From Lysobacter_C viscosus (lineage in GTDB: Bacteria > Pseudomonadota > Gammaproteobacteria > Xanthomonadales > Xanthomonadaceae), in the NCBI RefSeq assembly GCF_046600715.1, contig NZ_JBJMAV010000007.1, forward strand, positions 1 to 64,000: DNA of 64,000 nt, in the 5' to 3' direction. The translations under genes and the position numbers were made by a program. Below the pieces are notes generated by a model, which was not told the origin of the DNA, ran no database searches, and worked only from the letters and a program-made list of their open reading frames with translations. Positions 35,030 to 43,869 of this stretch are shown here, piece by piece (the stretch's first letter is position 1; each line of letters starts with the position of its first letter).

Positions 35030-36838
35030 TTGAACGAGCCGCGACACGTCCCCGGCGAAGCCACCCCGCCGGTGCCATCCCGCCTTCCGTCCGGCCGCCT
35101 GTCGCTGGCCCGGGTCGCCGCGGCGCTCGCCGAGGACGGGTTGATCGGCGCGACGGATGCCGAGCGGGTCCGCGCCAGTGCCGGCGCCCGCCAGGCCGGC
35201 GACGTGCACCCGCTGGTCCTGCTGGCCAACTTCAAGCTGGACTCGCGCCGCCATCCGGGCACCGAATTGAGCCTGGAACGCCTGACCGAGTGGCTGGCGC
35301 ACGAGACCGGCCACCGCTACCTGCGCATCGACCCCACCCGCGTGGACGTCGCCGCCGCCACCGCGGTGGTCTCGCATGCCTATGCCCGCCGGCACCGGAT
35401 CCTGCCGCTGGCGGTCAGCCACGAGCGCGTGCTGGTGGCCACCAGCGAACCCACCGACCTGGCCTGGTGGGACGACCTGCAGCACCTGACGCGCCGCCCG
35501 GTCGAGCTGGCCGTGGTCAACCCGTTGGACCTGCATCGCTACACCATGGAGTTCTTCGGGGTGACGCGCTCGGTGCGCGGCGCCCGCGATACCCGCGACG
35601 CAGCGGCAGGCGTGCCCAACTTCGAACAGCTGATCGAACTGGGCCGGGTCGGCGAGGTCGGCGCCGACGACCACCACGTGGTCCACATCGTTGACTGGCT
35701 GCTGCAGTACGCCTACGAGCAGCGCGCCTCCGACATCCACCTGGAACCACGGCGCGACATGGGCCGCATGCGCTTCCGCATCGACGGCGTCATGCACAAG
35801 GTCTTCGAGCTGCCGCCGGCGGTGATGACCGCGGTGGTCAGCCGGATCAAGGTGCTGTCGCGGATGGACCTGGCCGAGCGCCGGCGTCCGCAGGACGGGC
35901 GCATCAAGACCCGCTCGCCGGGCGGGCGCGAGGTCGAGATGCGGGTGTCGACCATGCCCACCGCGTTCGGCGAGAAGTGCGTGATGCGCATCTTCGACCC
36001 CGACACGGCGATCAAGGACATCGCGCAACTGGGCTTCAGCGCCGACGAGGCCGCCGGCTGGAACGCGCTGGTCGAACGCCCGCACGGCATCGTGCTGGTC
36101 ACCGGGCCGACCGGCTCGGGCAAGACCACCACGCTCTATTCCACGCTCAAGCGGCTGGCCACGCCGGACGTCAACGTGTGCAGCGTGGAGGACCCGATCG
36201 AGATGGTCGCCCCGGAGTTCAACCAGATGCAGGTGCAGCCGGGCATCGACCTGGACTTCGCCAGTGGCGTGCGCACGCTGCTGCGGCAGGACCCGGACAT
36301 CATCATGATCGGCGAGATCCGCGACCTGGAAACCGCGCAGATGGCGGTGCAGGCCGCGCTGACCGGCCACCTGGTGCTGTCCACGCTCCACACCAACGAC
36401 GCCGCTTCGGCGATCACCCGCCTGCTCGACCTGGGCGTGCCCCACTACCTGGTGGCGTCCACGCTCAACGGCGTGCTGGCGCAGCGGCTGGTGCGCACCC
36501 TGTGCCCGCATTGCAAGCGCGCCACGACCCTGGATGCCGAGGACTGGCGCGGGCTTCTGGGCGAGGCGCCGCCACCGGCCCAGCAGCACCCCAACGCCGC
36601 GGTGGGCTGCCTGGAGTGCCGGCGCACCGGGTACCTGGGCCGGGTAGGGCTGTATGAACTGCTCACCGTGACCCCGCGCCTGCGCGGGCTGATCCAGGCC
36701 GACACCGACCTGGCCGCGTTCTCGCGCGCGGCCGCCGAGGAGGGTATCTGCACGTTGCGGATGGCCGCGGCCGACAAGGTGGCCCGGGGCCTGACTACAA
36801 TTGCCGAAGTGGTTTCCGTACTACCGCCGCAAGACTAG
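35030..36838 (+). CDS. GspE/PulE-type secretion or pilus ATPase
   Basis: 602 residues: an N-terminal GSPII_E domain (about 60-190), then the ATPase domain. Walker A is GPTGSGKTTT, the Asp box is SVEDPIE, Walker B is DPDIIMIGEIRD, and the His box is STLHTND. A four-Cys zinc motif (CPHC ... CLEC) sits near residue 490-530, typical of GspE/PilB. It is a solo gene: no pseudopilin, GspF or secretin gene is adjacent. Start is probably TTG 35030, with AGGAG 8 bases upstream; an ATG 5 bases before is immediately followed by a stop. Function could be a type II secretion paralogue or orphan. Confidence 0.88.
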   Translation: MNEPRHVPGEATPPVPSRLPSGRLSLARVAAALAEDGLIGATDAERVRASAGARQAGDVHPLVLLANFKLDSRRHPGTELSLERLTEWLAHETGHRYLRIDPTRVDVAAATAVVSHAYARRHRILPLAVSHERVLVATSEPTDLAWWDDLQHLTRRPVELAVVNPLDLHRYTMEFFGVTRSVRGARDTRDAAAGVPNFEQLIELGRVGEVGADDHHVVHIVDWLLQYAYEQRASDIHLEPRRDMGRMRFRIDGVMHKVFELPPAVMTAVVSRIKVLSRMDLAERRRPQDGRIKTRSPGGREVEMRVSTMPTAFGEKCVMRIFDPDTAIKDIAQLGFSADEAAGWNALVERPHGIVLVTGPTGSGKTTTLYSTLKRLATPDVNVCSVEDPIEMVAPEFNQMQVQPGIDLDFASGVRTLLRQDPDIIMIGEIRDLETAQMAVQAALTGHLVLSTLHTNDAASAITRLLDLGVPHYLVASTLNGVLAQRLVRTLCPHCKRATTLDAEDWRGLLGEAPPPAQQHPNAAVGCLECRRTGYLGRVGLYELLTVTPRLRGLIQADTDLAAFSRAAAEEGICTLRMAAADKVARGLTTIAEVVSVLPPQD

Positions 36839-36853
36839 TCTCCCGCAGGTCCC

Positions 36854-37576
36854 ATGCCCCCTTTCCTGATCCTGGAGACCGGCCAGCCGGTCGCCTCCAT
36901 GCGCCGCCACGGCGGCTTCCCCCACTGGATCCGCGTCGCCGCCGGCCTGGCCGAGTCCGACGCGATCGCCGTGGACGTCCAGGCCGGGCAACCGCTGCCC
37001 GCGCGCGAGGGTTTCGCCGGCGTGATCGTCAGCGGCTCGGGCGCGATGGTCACCGACCGTGCCGACTGGTCCGAGGCCAGCGCCGACTGGCTGCGCGACG
37101 CCGCGCACGCCGGGCTGCCGGTGTTCGGCATCTGCTACGGCCACCAGCTGCTGGCGCACGCTCTGGGGGGTGAGGTGGGCGACCATCCCGGCGGTCGCGA
37201 GATGGGCACGGTCGACATCCAACTGCTGCCGCCGGCGCAGGACGACCCGGTGTTCGGCCCCATCCCCGAGAGTTTCGCCGCCCAGGTCACCCACCTGCAG
37301 ACGGTGCTCGCGCCGCCCGAGGGTGCCACCGTGCTGGCGCGCTCGGACCACGACCCCTGCCACGCCTTCCGCTGGGGCGAGGCGGCCTGGGGGGTGCAGT
37401 TCCACCCCGAGTTCAGCGCCACCCACATGCGCGGCTACGTGCAGGCACGGCGCGTCGCGCTCCAGCGCGAGGGCCTCTGCCCGAAGACCATCACCGGCGA
37501 CGTGCGTGCCGCGCCCGAGGCACGCCGGGTGCTGAAGCGGTTCGTGCACCACGTGCGCGGACTGCCCCCCCGGTAG
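36854..37576 (+). CDS. Class I glutamine amidotransferase (GMP synthase-like)
   Basis: 240 residues forming a stand-alone GATase1 domain: catalytic Cys94 in FGICYGHQLL, His184 and Glu186 in GVQFHPEFS. The closest resemblance is to GuaA-type amidotransferases without a synthetase domain. Such proteins hydrolyse glutamine for a partner or act on gamma-glutamyl compounds. It starts 15 bases after the GspE-type ATPase gene, so the two are likely co-transcribed. Confidence 0.88.
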   Translation: MPPFLILETGQPVASMRRHGGFPHWIRVAAGLAESDAIAVDVQAGQPLPAREGFAGVIVSGSGAMVTDRADWSEASADWLRDAAHAGLPVFGICYGHQLLAHALGGEVGDHPGGREMGTVDIQLLPPAQDDPVFGPIPESFAAQVTHLQTVLAPPEGATVLARSDHDPCHAFRWGEAAWGVQFHPEFSATHMRGYVQARRVALQREGLCPKTITGDVRAAPEARRVLKRFVHHVRGLPPR

Positions 37577-37644
37577 GGGGACCGGCGGCCATCGCGTTTA
37601 AGATGGCCACCCAGGCGACACCACCGATCCACCGGGAACCCGAT

Positions 37645-38490
37645 ATGACGCAGATTCGCAAGGTGCCGTTCAATGCCGGCGCGGAATGGTTGCTGGCCGG
37701 CTTCGGCCTGCTGCGCAAGGCGCCCCTGGCACTGGGGCTGCTGGGCGTGATCTGGGGCGCGCTGTCGATGCTGGCGGCGATGTCGGGGCAGTTGTGGCTG
37801 ACCTTCATCGTCGCGGTGCTGGGCCCGATCCTGTTCGGCGGCCTGATCTACGCCGCACGCGAGGTCGACCTGGGGCGCAGTGCCCTGCCGGTCCATCTCG
37901 CCCAGGGCGTGCGCGAAGGCAAGCTGCCCCGTCTGCTGGCCATGCTGCTACCGCAGATCGCCGCGCTGGCGGTCCTGGTGGCGCTGCTGATGGCCATGTT
38001 CGGGGCCGAGCAGTTGCAGCAGATGGCGCTGGTGATGCAGCAGCTGCAGGACGATCCGGACCCTGCGCTGGTCGAGAGCCTGCCGACCGACCGCATGTTC
38101 GGCTGGCTGGTGCTGGCGATGGTGGTCGGCGTGGTGGTCGGCTTTTTCACCTTCATCGCCATTCCCGACGTGATGTTCACCGACCGCGGCGCCTTCGCCG
38201 CGATGGGCGCCAGCTTCCGCGCCTGCCTGCGCAACCTGCCGGCGGTGCTGCTGCTGGTGGTGCTGATGTTCATCGCGGTGGTTGCCATCAGCATCGGCGT
38301 CAACATCCTGACCGCGCTGCTGGGCTTCGCGATCGGCCAGGCCGCGGCGCTGTTCGTCGGCCAGTTGCTGATGATGGGCGTGCTCATGCCGGTGATGGCC
38401 GGCGCGCTGTACAACGCGTGGAAGCAGATGCTGGGCGATGCACCGGTATCGACCGCGGTAACGCCGGCGTCGGGCGGGTTCGAGGCCTAA
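37645..38490 (+). CDS. BPSS1780-like multi-pass membrane protein
   Basis: 281 residues with five or six hydrophobic helices and a conserved N-terminus MTQIRKVPFNAGAEWLLAGFGLLR. This matches my recollection of the BPSS1780 family, a membrane protein group of unknown function common in beta- and gammaproteobacteria. ATG 37645 is chosen because it begins the conserved part; GGGAAC lies just upstream. The soluble stretch around residues 130-150 (QLQDDPDPALVESLPTDRM) separates two helix bundles. REP palindromes follow the stop. Confidence 0.78.
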   Translation: MTQIRKVPFNAGAEWLLAGFGLLRKAPLALGLLGVIWGALSMLAAMSGQLWLTFIVAVLGPILFGGLIYAAREVDLGRSALPVHLAQGVREGKLPRLLAMLLPQIAALAVLVALLMAMFGAEQLQQMALVMQQLQDDPDPALVESLPTDRMFGWLVLAMVVGVVVGFFTFIAIPDVMFTDRGAFAAMGASFRACLRNLPAVLLLVVLMFIAVVAISIGVNILTALLGFAIGQAAALFVGQLLMMGVLMPVMAGALYNAWKQMLGDAPVSTAVTPASGGFEA

Positions 38491-38511
38491 CCCGAAACCC
38501 CGGTCCCACCT

Positions 38512-38671
38512 GTAGGAGCGGCTTCAGCCGCGATGGCCAGCTCACCGCATCCTCTCCCCTGCAGGAGCGACGTAAGTCGCGACCGCGCAATTCCGCGGCC
38601 TGACGGGTCGCGACTTACGTCGCTCCTACAAGAGACCGCGGGTGCCGATCGCGGCTGACGCTGTTCCTGCA
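38512..38671. repeat. Nested REP cluster
   Basis: An outer GCTTCAGCC-type pair (38512-38534 and a degenerate inverted copy, about 38648-38671) encloses an inner, perfect CGACGTAAG-type inverted pair (38561-38629). The same nesting is seen at 47130-47290. Confidence 0.85.
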
Positions 38672-38700
38672 GCTTTGGTGTCCGCGCGCCTCCGGAACGA

Positions 38701-39459
38701 TCAGGCCCCGCCCCGCGGCGCCACCACGCGTGCGGCGACGATGCCGACCTCGTACAGCAGGCACATCGGTATGGCCAGCATCAGCTGCGAGACGACATCC
38801 GGCGGGGTGATGATCGCGGCGACCACGAACATGCCGACGATCGCGTACCCACGCGACTCGGCCAACTGCGCCGGTGTCACCCAGCCCATCAGCGCCAGCA
38901 CCACCAGCGCGACGGGAAGTTCGAAGCTCAGCCCAAACGCCAGGAAGATCACCAGCACGAAGTCGAGGTAGGCGTTGATGTCGGTCATCATCGCCACGCC
39001 CTCGGGCGTGACCCCGGCCAGGAACCCGAACACCGTCGGCAGCACCAGGTAGAACGCGAACGCGCAGCCGGCGTAGAACAGCGCGACGGCCGATACCAGC
39101 AACGGCAGCGCCAGGCGCTTCTCGCGCTGGTACAACCCGGGCGCAACGAACGCCCACGCCTGGTACAGCAGCCACGGCATGGACAGCATCACTGCGACGA
39201 AGAACGCCAGCTTGAGCGGGGCGAAGAACGGCGAAGCGACCTCCACCGCGATCAGCTGGCCGCCGGCGGGCAGCTTGGCCAGCAGCGGCGCCGACAACCA
39301 CGCGTAGAGATCGTTGGCGAACGGCAGCAGCACCAGCAAAACAAGCACCAGGCCCACCACCGCGCGCAGAAGCCGGGCGCGCAGTTCCAGCAGGTGGTCG
39401 ATCAGGCGCGGCTCGGCGGGCGTGCCAGCAGCGGCGCGCTCAGCCTCGTCGGGGGTCAT
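38701..39459 (-). CDS. tatC: Twin-arginine translocase subunit TatC
   Basis: 252-residue inner-membrane protein with six helices, the substrate-receptor core of the Tat system that exports folded proteins. LIDHLLELRARLLRA is the conserved N-terminal TatC motif, and SFELPVALVVLALMGWV and SRGYAIVGMFVVAAIITPPDVVSQ are family hallmarks. It overlaps tatB by 20 bases and completes a tatABC operon reading leftward. Confidence 0.95.
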   Translation of the reverse strand: MTPDEAERAAAGTPAEPRLIDHLLELRARLLRAVVGLVLVLLVLLPFANDLYAWLSAPLLAKLPAGGQLIAVEVASPFFAPLKLAFFVAVMLSMPWLLYQAWAFVAPGLYQREKRLALPLLVSAVALFYAGCAFAFYLVLPTVFGFLAGVTPEGVAMMTDINAYLDFVLVIFLAFGLSFELPVALVVLALMGWVTPAQLAESRGYAIVGMFVVAAIITPPDVVSQLMLAIPMCLLYEVGIVAARVVAPRGGA

Positions 39460-39907
39460 GGTGGTCCGGCACCGGCGTGGGCGTGGGTTCGTCCGGGCCC
39501 GGCGGCGGCTCCTGCACCGGCACATCGACGCCGGGGTCGCGGCGCGGCAGCGCGCCCGGGTCGGGATCCCCCGCGGGCGGCCCGCCGGGGTCGGGGTCGC
39601 GCTTTTCGGGGCCGCCGGGCAGCGGGTCACGGGCACCGGTGCCGAAGCCGTCGCGGACCGCTTCGCCGCTGGCCACGACCGCGGCGCGCGCGTCGTCGAG
39701 GTCGGCGTGGGCCTGGCGCAGGCTGCGGCGCAACTCCTCGTCGGCCAGTTCGTTCTCCAGCTCGGCCTTGACCGAGTACCACTGCGCCCGCGCCCGTCGC
39801 ACCCACAGGCCTGCAAAGCGCGCGGCCCGGGGCAGGCGCTCGGGTCCCAGCACGATCAGTGCCACGACGGCGACGAGGAACAGCTCGGAGAAACCGATGT
39901 CGAACAT
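39440..39907 (-). CDS. tatB: Sec-independent translocase subunit TatB
   Basis: 155 residues: N-terminal membrane helix MFDIGFSELFLVAVVALIVLG with the Glu that binds TatC, an amphipathic helix (PERLPRAARFAGLWVRRARAQW), then a Pro/Asp/Gly-rich disordered tail (PGGPEKRDPDPGG onward). That tail makes it longer than the functional part needs. It runs 20 bases into tatC, which suggests coupled translation. Confidence 0.93.
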   Translation of the reverse strand: MFDIGFSELFLVAVVALIVLGPERLPRAARFAGLWVRRARAQWYSVKAELENELADEELRRSLRQAHADLDDARAAVVASGEAVRDGFGTGARDPLPGGPEKRDPDPGGPPAGDPDPGALPRRDPGVDVPVQEPPPGPDEPTPTPVPDHHDPRRG

Positions 39908-39938
39908 GGGCCGGGCCCGCGCACGCCGGGGCGCGCGG

Positions 39939-40196
39939 TCAGGGCCGGGTCTCGTCGCGCGGCGGCGTGGACGACTCCGGGCGCGGCGGCCGGGTGCGGT
40001 CCTCGTCGTGGCTGTCGGTGCGCGGGTCCGGCAGGCGGGCGTCCGGACGATCCGCGTCGCCATCCTGCACGCCCTGCTTGAAGCCCTTGACCGCCTCGCC
40101 GACGTCGCGGCCGACGTTCTTCAGCTTCTTGGTGCCGAATACCAGGACCACGACCACCAGCACGATCAACCAGTGCCAGATGCTGAAACTGCCCAT
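39939..40196 (-). CDS. tatA: Sec-independent translocase subunit TatA
   Basis: 85 residues: SIWHWLIVLVVVVLVFGTKKLKN is the TatA transmembrane helix and FGTKKL hinge, followed by the amphipathic helix VGRDVGEAVKGFKQG and a charged tail. TatA oligomers form the translocation pore or patch. First gene of the tatABC operon, 31 bp before tatB. Confidence 0.95.
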   Translation of the reverse strand: MGSFSIWHWLIVLVVVVLVFGTKKLKNVGRDVGEAVKGFKQGVQDGDADRPDARLPDPRTDSHDEDRTRPPRPESSTPPRDETRP

Positions 40197-40273
40197 GGGG
40201 ATGCCTGTGCGGACGGGCGCTCAGGATACCGCAGCGGGTCCGGCCGCGCCCTGCGCCGACCGGACCGCGCCGC

Positions 40274-41113
40274 TCACGGCAATGGTTCGATGGTGGCGGG
40301 GTTGTCGATCGTTTCGAACGGCTCGGGCTGCAGCGGGTCCTGCGGCGCGGTGACTTCCACCGGCGCGGTCACCGCGCCACCGGCCGGCACCGGTTCGCGC
40401 GTGCCCGCATTCCGGTGATCGGTGCCGCGCGCGATGCGGGCACTGGCGGTGGCCTCCTCCAGCTGGTCGCGCACGTCGACGATAGCATCCGACGGTGCTT
40501 GCAGGGTGCGGCCCTCGAAGATCATCCGCGGCGTGGTGCCCGCGCCGTAGACCGCCTGGTTGGCGGCGTCGTCGATGGACAGCACCGCGCCGTCCAGGGC
40601 GACGCCGGCAAACAGCCCGCGTGCACGCGACCACGACCAGATCTCGGCCTTGAGCTGGCCATCGGTGGCCAGGCCGGTGGTGCGGCCGACGGGTCCGGCG
40701 GCCACGCTGGCGTCCGCGCCCAGGGTGATCTTGCCGTTGACGATGGATTCCAGCCCGCGCTGGCCGGTGAACACCAGCACCACGTCGGAGGACTGCACGC
40801 CGGCCTGGAAACCGATGCTGCCGCCGGTCAGCTTGACGAACGCCGGGCTCGACCAGGTGCCGTCGGGGTTCTTCATCGACACCACGCCGTGGCCGCGGCG
40901 CCCGCCCAGTACCAGGCCGATCTTCAGCGTGTCGGGCACGATCACGATCGCGCGCGCCTCGTCCAGCAGCTTGTCGGGGATCGCGGCTTCGGGGATGTGC
41001 TGGATATCGTCGAGCACGCGCAGCGCATTGCGGGCGCGGGCATCCTCGGTGGGGCCGGCGACGGTCGCGGACGCGAAGGTGAGGGTCAGCAGCAGGACGG
41101 CAAGGCGACGCAT
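40274..41113 (-). CDS. SYLF domain (YSC84-like) lipid-binding protein
   Basis: 279 residues: signal peptide (ends ASATVAG), then a SYLF domain: PDKLLDEARAIVIVPDTLKIGLVLGGRRGHGVVSMK, SSDVVLVFTGQRGLESI, KITLGADASVAAGPVGR, and SRARGLFAGVALDGAVLSID. The family binds phosphoinositide-type lipids in eukaryotes; bacterial members are secreted or periplasmic with unknown ligand. The last ~75 residues (EATASARIARGTDHRN, Pro/Thr-rich) look disordered. Lies upstream of tatA on the same strand, 77 bp apart. Confidence 0.9.
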   Translation of the reverse strand: MRRLAVLLLTLTFASATVAGPTEDARARNALRVLDDIQHIPEAAIPDKLLDEARAIVIVPDTLKIGLVLGGRRGHGVVSMKNPDGTWSSPAFVKLTGGSIGFQAGVQSSDVVLVFTGQRGLESIVNGKITLGADASVAAGPVGRTTGLATDGQLKAEIWSWSRARGLFAGVALDGAVLSIDDAANQAVYGAGTTPRMIFEGRTLQAPSDAIVDVRDQLEEATASARIARGTDHRNAGTREPVPAGGAVTAPVEVTAPQDPLQPEPFETIDNPATIEPLP

Positions 41114-41337
41114 GGCGGTCTCCAGAAGGTGATCACGGGTAAGCCGGGGCTGGCCTGGGGTGAAGCTTGGACCGCGCCGGTGGCGCGGGGTTCGACGCGC
41201 CGAGGATCCACGCGCGGGCCAGTGGGCCCCGGTACGGCCGGCTCAGGCTAGTGGTGCGGCAATGAATCGGTGCCCAACTGTGGAACGCGCCATTGCGACC
41301 CGACGCGGCTGCCGGGCACCGCGGCAGCTGTCATCCT

Positions 41338-42369
41338 ATGCCGATGAACGCGACTTCCGCATCCAGCGCCGACCCGGTTACGGGTGGCGACGCGCCGCCC
41401 GACACCGCCATCGTACTGGTCAACCTGGGCACGCCCGACGCGCCGACCGCGGCGGCCGTGCGCCGCTACCTGGCCGAATTCCTCCACGACCATCGCGTGG
41501 TCAGCCTGACGCGCTGGCTGTGGTGCCCGCTGCTGCACTTCGTGATCTTGCCGCTGCGCGGGCCGAAGGTGGCGCACAAGTACGCGTCGGTCTGGATGCC
41601 CCACGACGCCGAGGGGCCGGGTGGCTCGCCGCTGGCGGTGTACACGCGACGGCTGGCGATGGGCGTGCAGCGCGAAATGCCCGGCGTGCGCGTGGTCGAT
41701 GCGATGCGCTACGGCAACCCGAAATTCGCCACGCTGCTGGAGCGGCTGCGCGGCGAGGGCATCCGCCGCGTGCTGGCCGTGCCGCTGTATCCGCAGTACT
41801 CGACCTCCACCACGGCCTCCGTGGCCGATGTGCTGGATCGCGCGACGGGCATGGAGACGCGCATGGTCGCCGACTACCACCTCGATGCCGGCTGGGTCGG
41901 CGCGGTGGCGACCTCGATCGGCGACTACCGCGCCCTCCACGGGGATGGCGGCCACCTGCTGTTCTCTTTCCATGGCCTGCCGCAGCGGCTGGTCGACAAC
42001 GGCGATCCGTATGCCGCCCAGTGCCGGGCCAGTGCAGCGGCCATCGCCGGCGCGCTCGGGCTGGCGCCGGACCGGTGGAGCATGAGCTACCAGTCGCGCT
42101 TCGGCCGCGAGCGCTGGCTGGAGCCATCCACCAGCGATACCCTCGCCGCGCTGGCCGCACGCGGCATCCGCACGGTCGATGTCGCCGCGCCCGGCTTCGC
42201 GGTGGATTGCCTGGAAACGCTGGAGGAGGTGGCGATGATGCTCGCCGAGGAGTTCGCCGCGCATACCGCCGGCGGCAGCCTGCGCTATATCCCGTGCCTC
42301 AACGACCGGCCCGACCATGCGCGCGCGCTGGCCGCGGTCGCCCGTGGCCAGCTGGACGGGTGGCAATGA
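41338..42369 (+). CDS. hemH: Ferrochelatase
   Basis: 343 residues; the last enzyme of protoheme synthesis, inserting Fe2+ into protoporphyrin IX. VLVNLGTPDAPTAAAVRRYLAEFLHD is the HemH start, FSFHGLPQRL carries the catalytic His, SYQSRFGRERWLEP the conserved Arg/Glu segment, and PGFAVDCLETLEEV the Glu/Cys region. The ATG at 41338 or at 41344 (two residues on) are both possible. The stop overlaps the next gene as ATGA, so the two are translationally coupled. Confidence 0.93.
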   Translation: MPMNATSASSADPVTGGDAPPDTAIVLVNLGTPDAPTAAAVRRYLAEFLHDHRVVSLTRWLWCPLLHFVILPLRGPKVAHKYASVWMPHDAEGPGGSPLAVYTRRLAMGVQREMPGVRVVDAMRYGNPKFATLLERLRGEGIRRVLAVPLYPQYSTSTTASVADVLDRATGMETRMVADYHLDAGWVGAVATSIGDYRALHGDGGHLLFSFHGLPQRLVDNGDPYAAQCRASAAAIAGALGLAPDRWSMSYQSRFGRERWLEPSTSDTLAALAARGIRTVDVAAPGFAVDCLETLEEVAMMLAEEFAAHTAGGSLRYIPCLNDRPDHARALAAVARGQLDGWQ

Positions 42370-43253
42370 GCGGTGACGGCGCCGGCGCTGGCGCGGCCGG
42401 CATGCGCGAGATCACCCTCGACAGCCCGTTCGGGCGGCTCGCCGGCTGGCGGCGCGATGGCGGCGGAGCCCGCGTGCTGGCCTTGCATGGCTGGCTGGAC
42501 AACGCCGACAGCTTCGCCCCGCTTGCCGCGCACCTGCCCGGGCTGGACCTGGTCGCGATCGACATGCCGGGCCACGGTGCCAGCGCGCACCTGCCGCCGG
42601 CGGCCGACTACACCATGGCCGGGTTCGCCCGCGCCGGCTTCGCGATGGCCGATTCGCTGGGCTGGGACCGCTTCGACCTGTTGGCCCACTCGCTGGGCGG
42701 CGCGGTCGCCAGCGTGATGGCGGCCGCGCGCCCGGAGCGCGTCAACCGGCTGCTGCTGGTGGAATCGCTGGGGGCACTGGCCGAGCGTGAGGACCGCACC
42801 GCCGAGCGCCTGCGGGATGCGTTCAAGGCCTTCGCCGCGCCGCGGCGGCCGCTGCGGGTGTTCCCGGACATCGCCACCGCGGTGCGTGCCCGCATGCAGG
42901 CCAACGGCCTGAGCGAGCCGGTCGCGCGGCTGCTGGTGGAGCGCGGGATCGTCCCCACCCAGGACGGCGCGGGCGGCCGCGGCTATGCCTGGCGCAGCGA
43001 TCCGCGCCTGACCCTGCCCACCGCGATACGGATCAGCGAGTCACAGGTGCGCGACCTGGTGGCGGGCATCCAGTGCCCGGTTCGCGTGGTCTACGCCAAC
43101 CCGGCGCCGGCGTACTTCCCCGACGTGCTGCGGCATGCCCGCGCCGGCTGCCTGCAGCGGGGCGAAGTGGTGGTGATGGACGGCAGCCACCACCTGCACA
43201 TGGAAGACCCGGCCGGCGTCGCAGCGGCGATCGGCGACTTCTTCGGCCGCTGA
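42366..43253 (+). CDS. Alpha/beta hydrolase
   Basis: 295 residues with an alpha/beta hydrolase fold: LALHGWLDNADSF (oxyanion HG motif), IDMPGHGAS, nucleophile Ser in LLAHSLGGAVAS, and the catalytic His in MDGSHHLHMEDP. It overlaps hemH by four bases (ATGA). Likely an esterase or thioesterase of unknown substrate; the coupling to heme synthesis has no obvious functional link and may just reflect genome packing. Confidence 0.9.
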   Translation: MSGDGAGAGAAGMREITLDSPFGRLAGWRRDGGGARVLALHGWLDNADSFAPLAAHLPGLDLVAIDMPGHGASAHLPPAADYTMAGFARAGFAMADSLGWDRFDLLAHSLGGAVASVMAAARPERVNRLLLVESLGALAEREDRTAERLRDAFKAFAAPRRPLRVFPDIATAVRARMQANGLSEPVARLLVERGIVPTQDGAGGRGYAWRSDPRLTLPTAIRISESQVRDLVAGIQCPVRVVYANPAPAYFPDVLRHARAGCLQRGEVVVMDGSHHLHMEDPAGVAAAIGDFFGR

Positions 43254-43269
43254 TCCGCGGGCGCGCGGG

Positions 43270-43800
43270 TTACTGGCGGCTGTCGCGCAGCTGCACGCCC
43301 ACCTGCACCTCGCCACCGTCGGCGCCGTTGAAGGACAGCACCGTTGCGCGTTCGCCCTTCTCGAAGGCGAGCATGGCGTTGTCGGCGTCGTGCTGCATGG
43401 CCATGGTCTGCCGCCAGCCCGACTTCTCCATCGCCCCGCGTGCCTCCTCGAACAACGCGTTGGCGCGGCCACGCGTGCTCAGGCTGACCACGTGGGTGCC
43501 GCCCATGTCCATGACGCTGGTGACCCGGTAGTCCGGCGGCAGGTAGATGTCGTCGGGGAATGCATCAGGCAGGGCCAGGTCGTCGCCGCCGGCGATGCGC
43601 ATCTCGCCCTGGTCGGTATTGAAGGTGACCTGGTCGCCGTCGCGCTCGACCTTGACCTCGTGCCCGGTCGCGGCGCGGATCGCGGCTTCCGCAGCGAGTT
43701 CGTCCGGGGACTTGCTGCAGCCGGCCGCCAGGAGGAGCGCGGGCAGCGCCAGCCAGAGGACCGGGACGGATGGTAGCCGGACGTGCGTTGAAAGCGACAT
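43270..43800 (-). CDS. Hypothetical lipoprotein
   Basis: 176 residues with a lipobox signal (ALLLAAGC). The mature part reads SPDELAAEAAIRAATGHEVKVERDGDQVTFNTDQGEMRIAGGDD, PDAFPDDIYLPPDYRVTSVMDMGG, and ends in a beta-rich stretch. I do not recognise a family beyond the general pattern of gammaproteobacterial lipoproteins. It is convergent with the hydrolase gene, 16 bp between stops. Confidence 0.75.
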   Translation of the reverse strand: MSLSTHVRLPSVPVLWLALPALLLAAGCSKSPDELAAEAAIRAATGHEVKVERDGDQVTFNTDQGEMRIAGGDDLALPDAFPDDIYLPPDYRVTSVMDMGGTHVVSLSTRGRANALFEEARGAMEKSGWRQTMAMQHDADNAMLAFEKGERATVLSFNGADGGEVQVGVQLRDSRQ

Positions 43801-43869
43801 GGCAATGGACCTCGGCGCGGCAGGAGCGCCGCCACCGGTCCAACGCGACGCGCGGCCGGCGCCGGCCAG

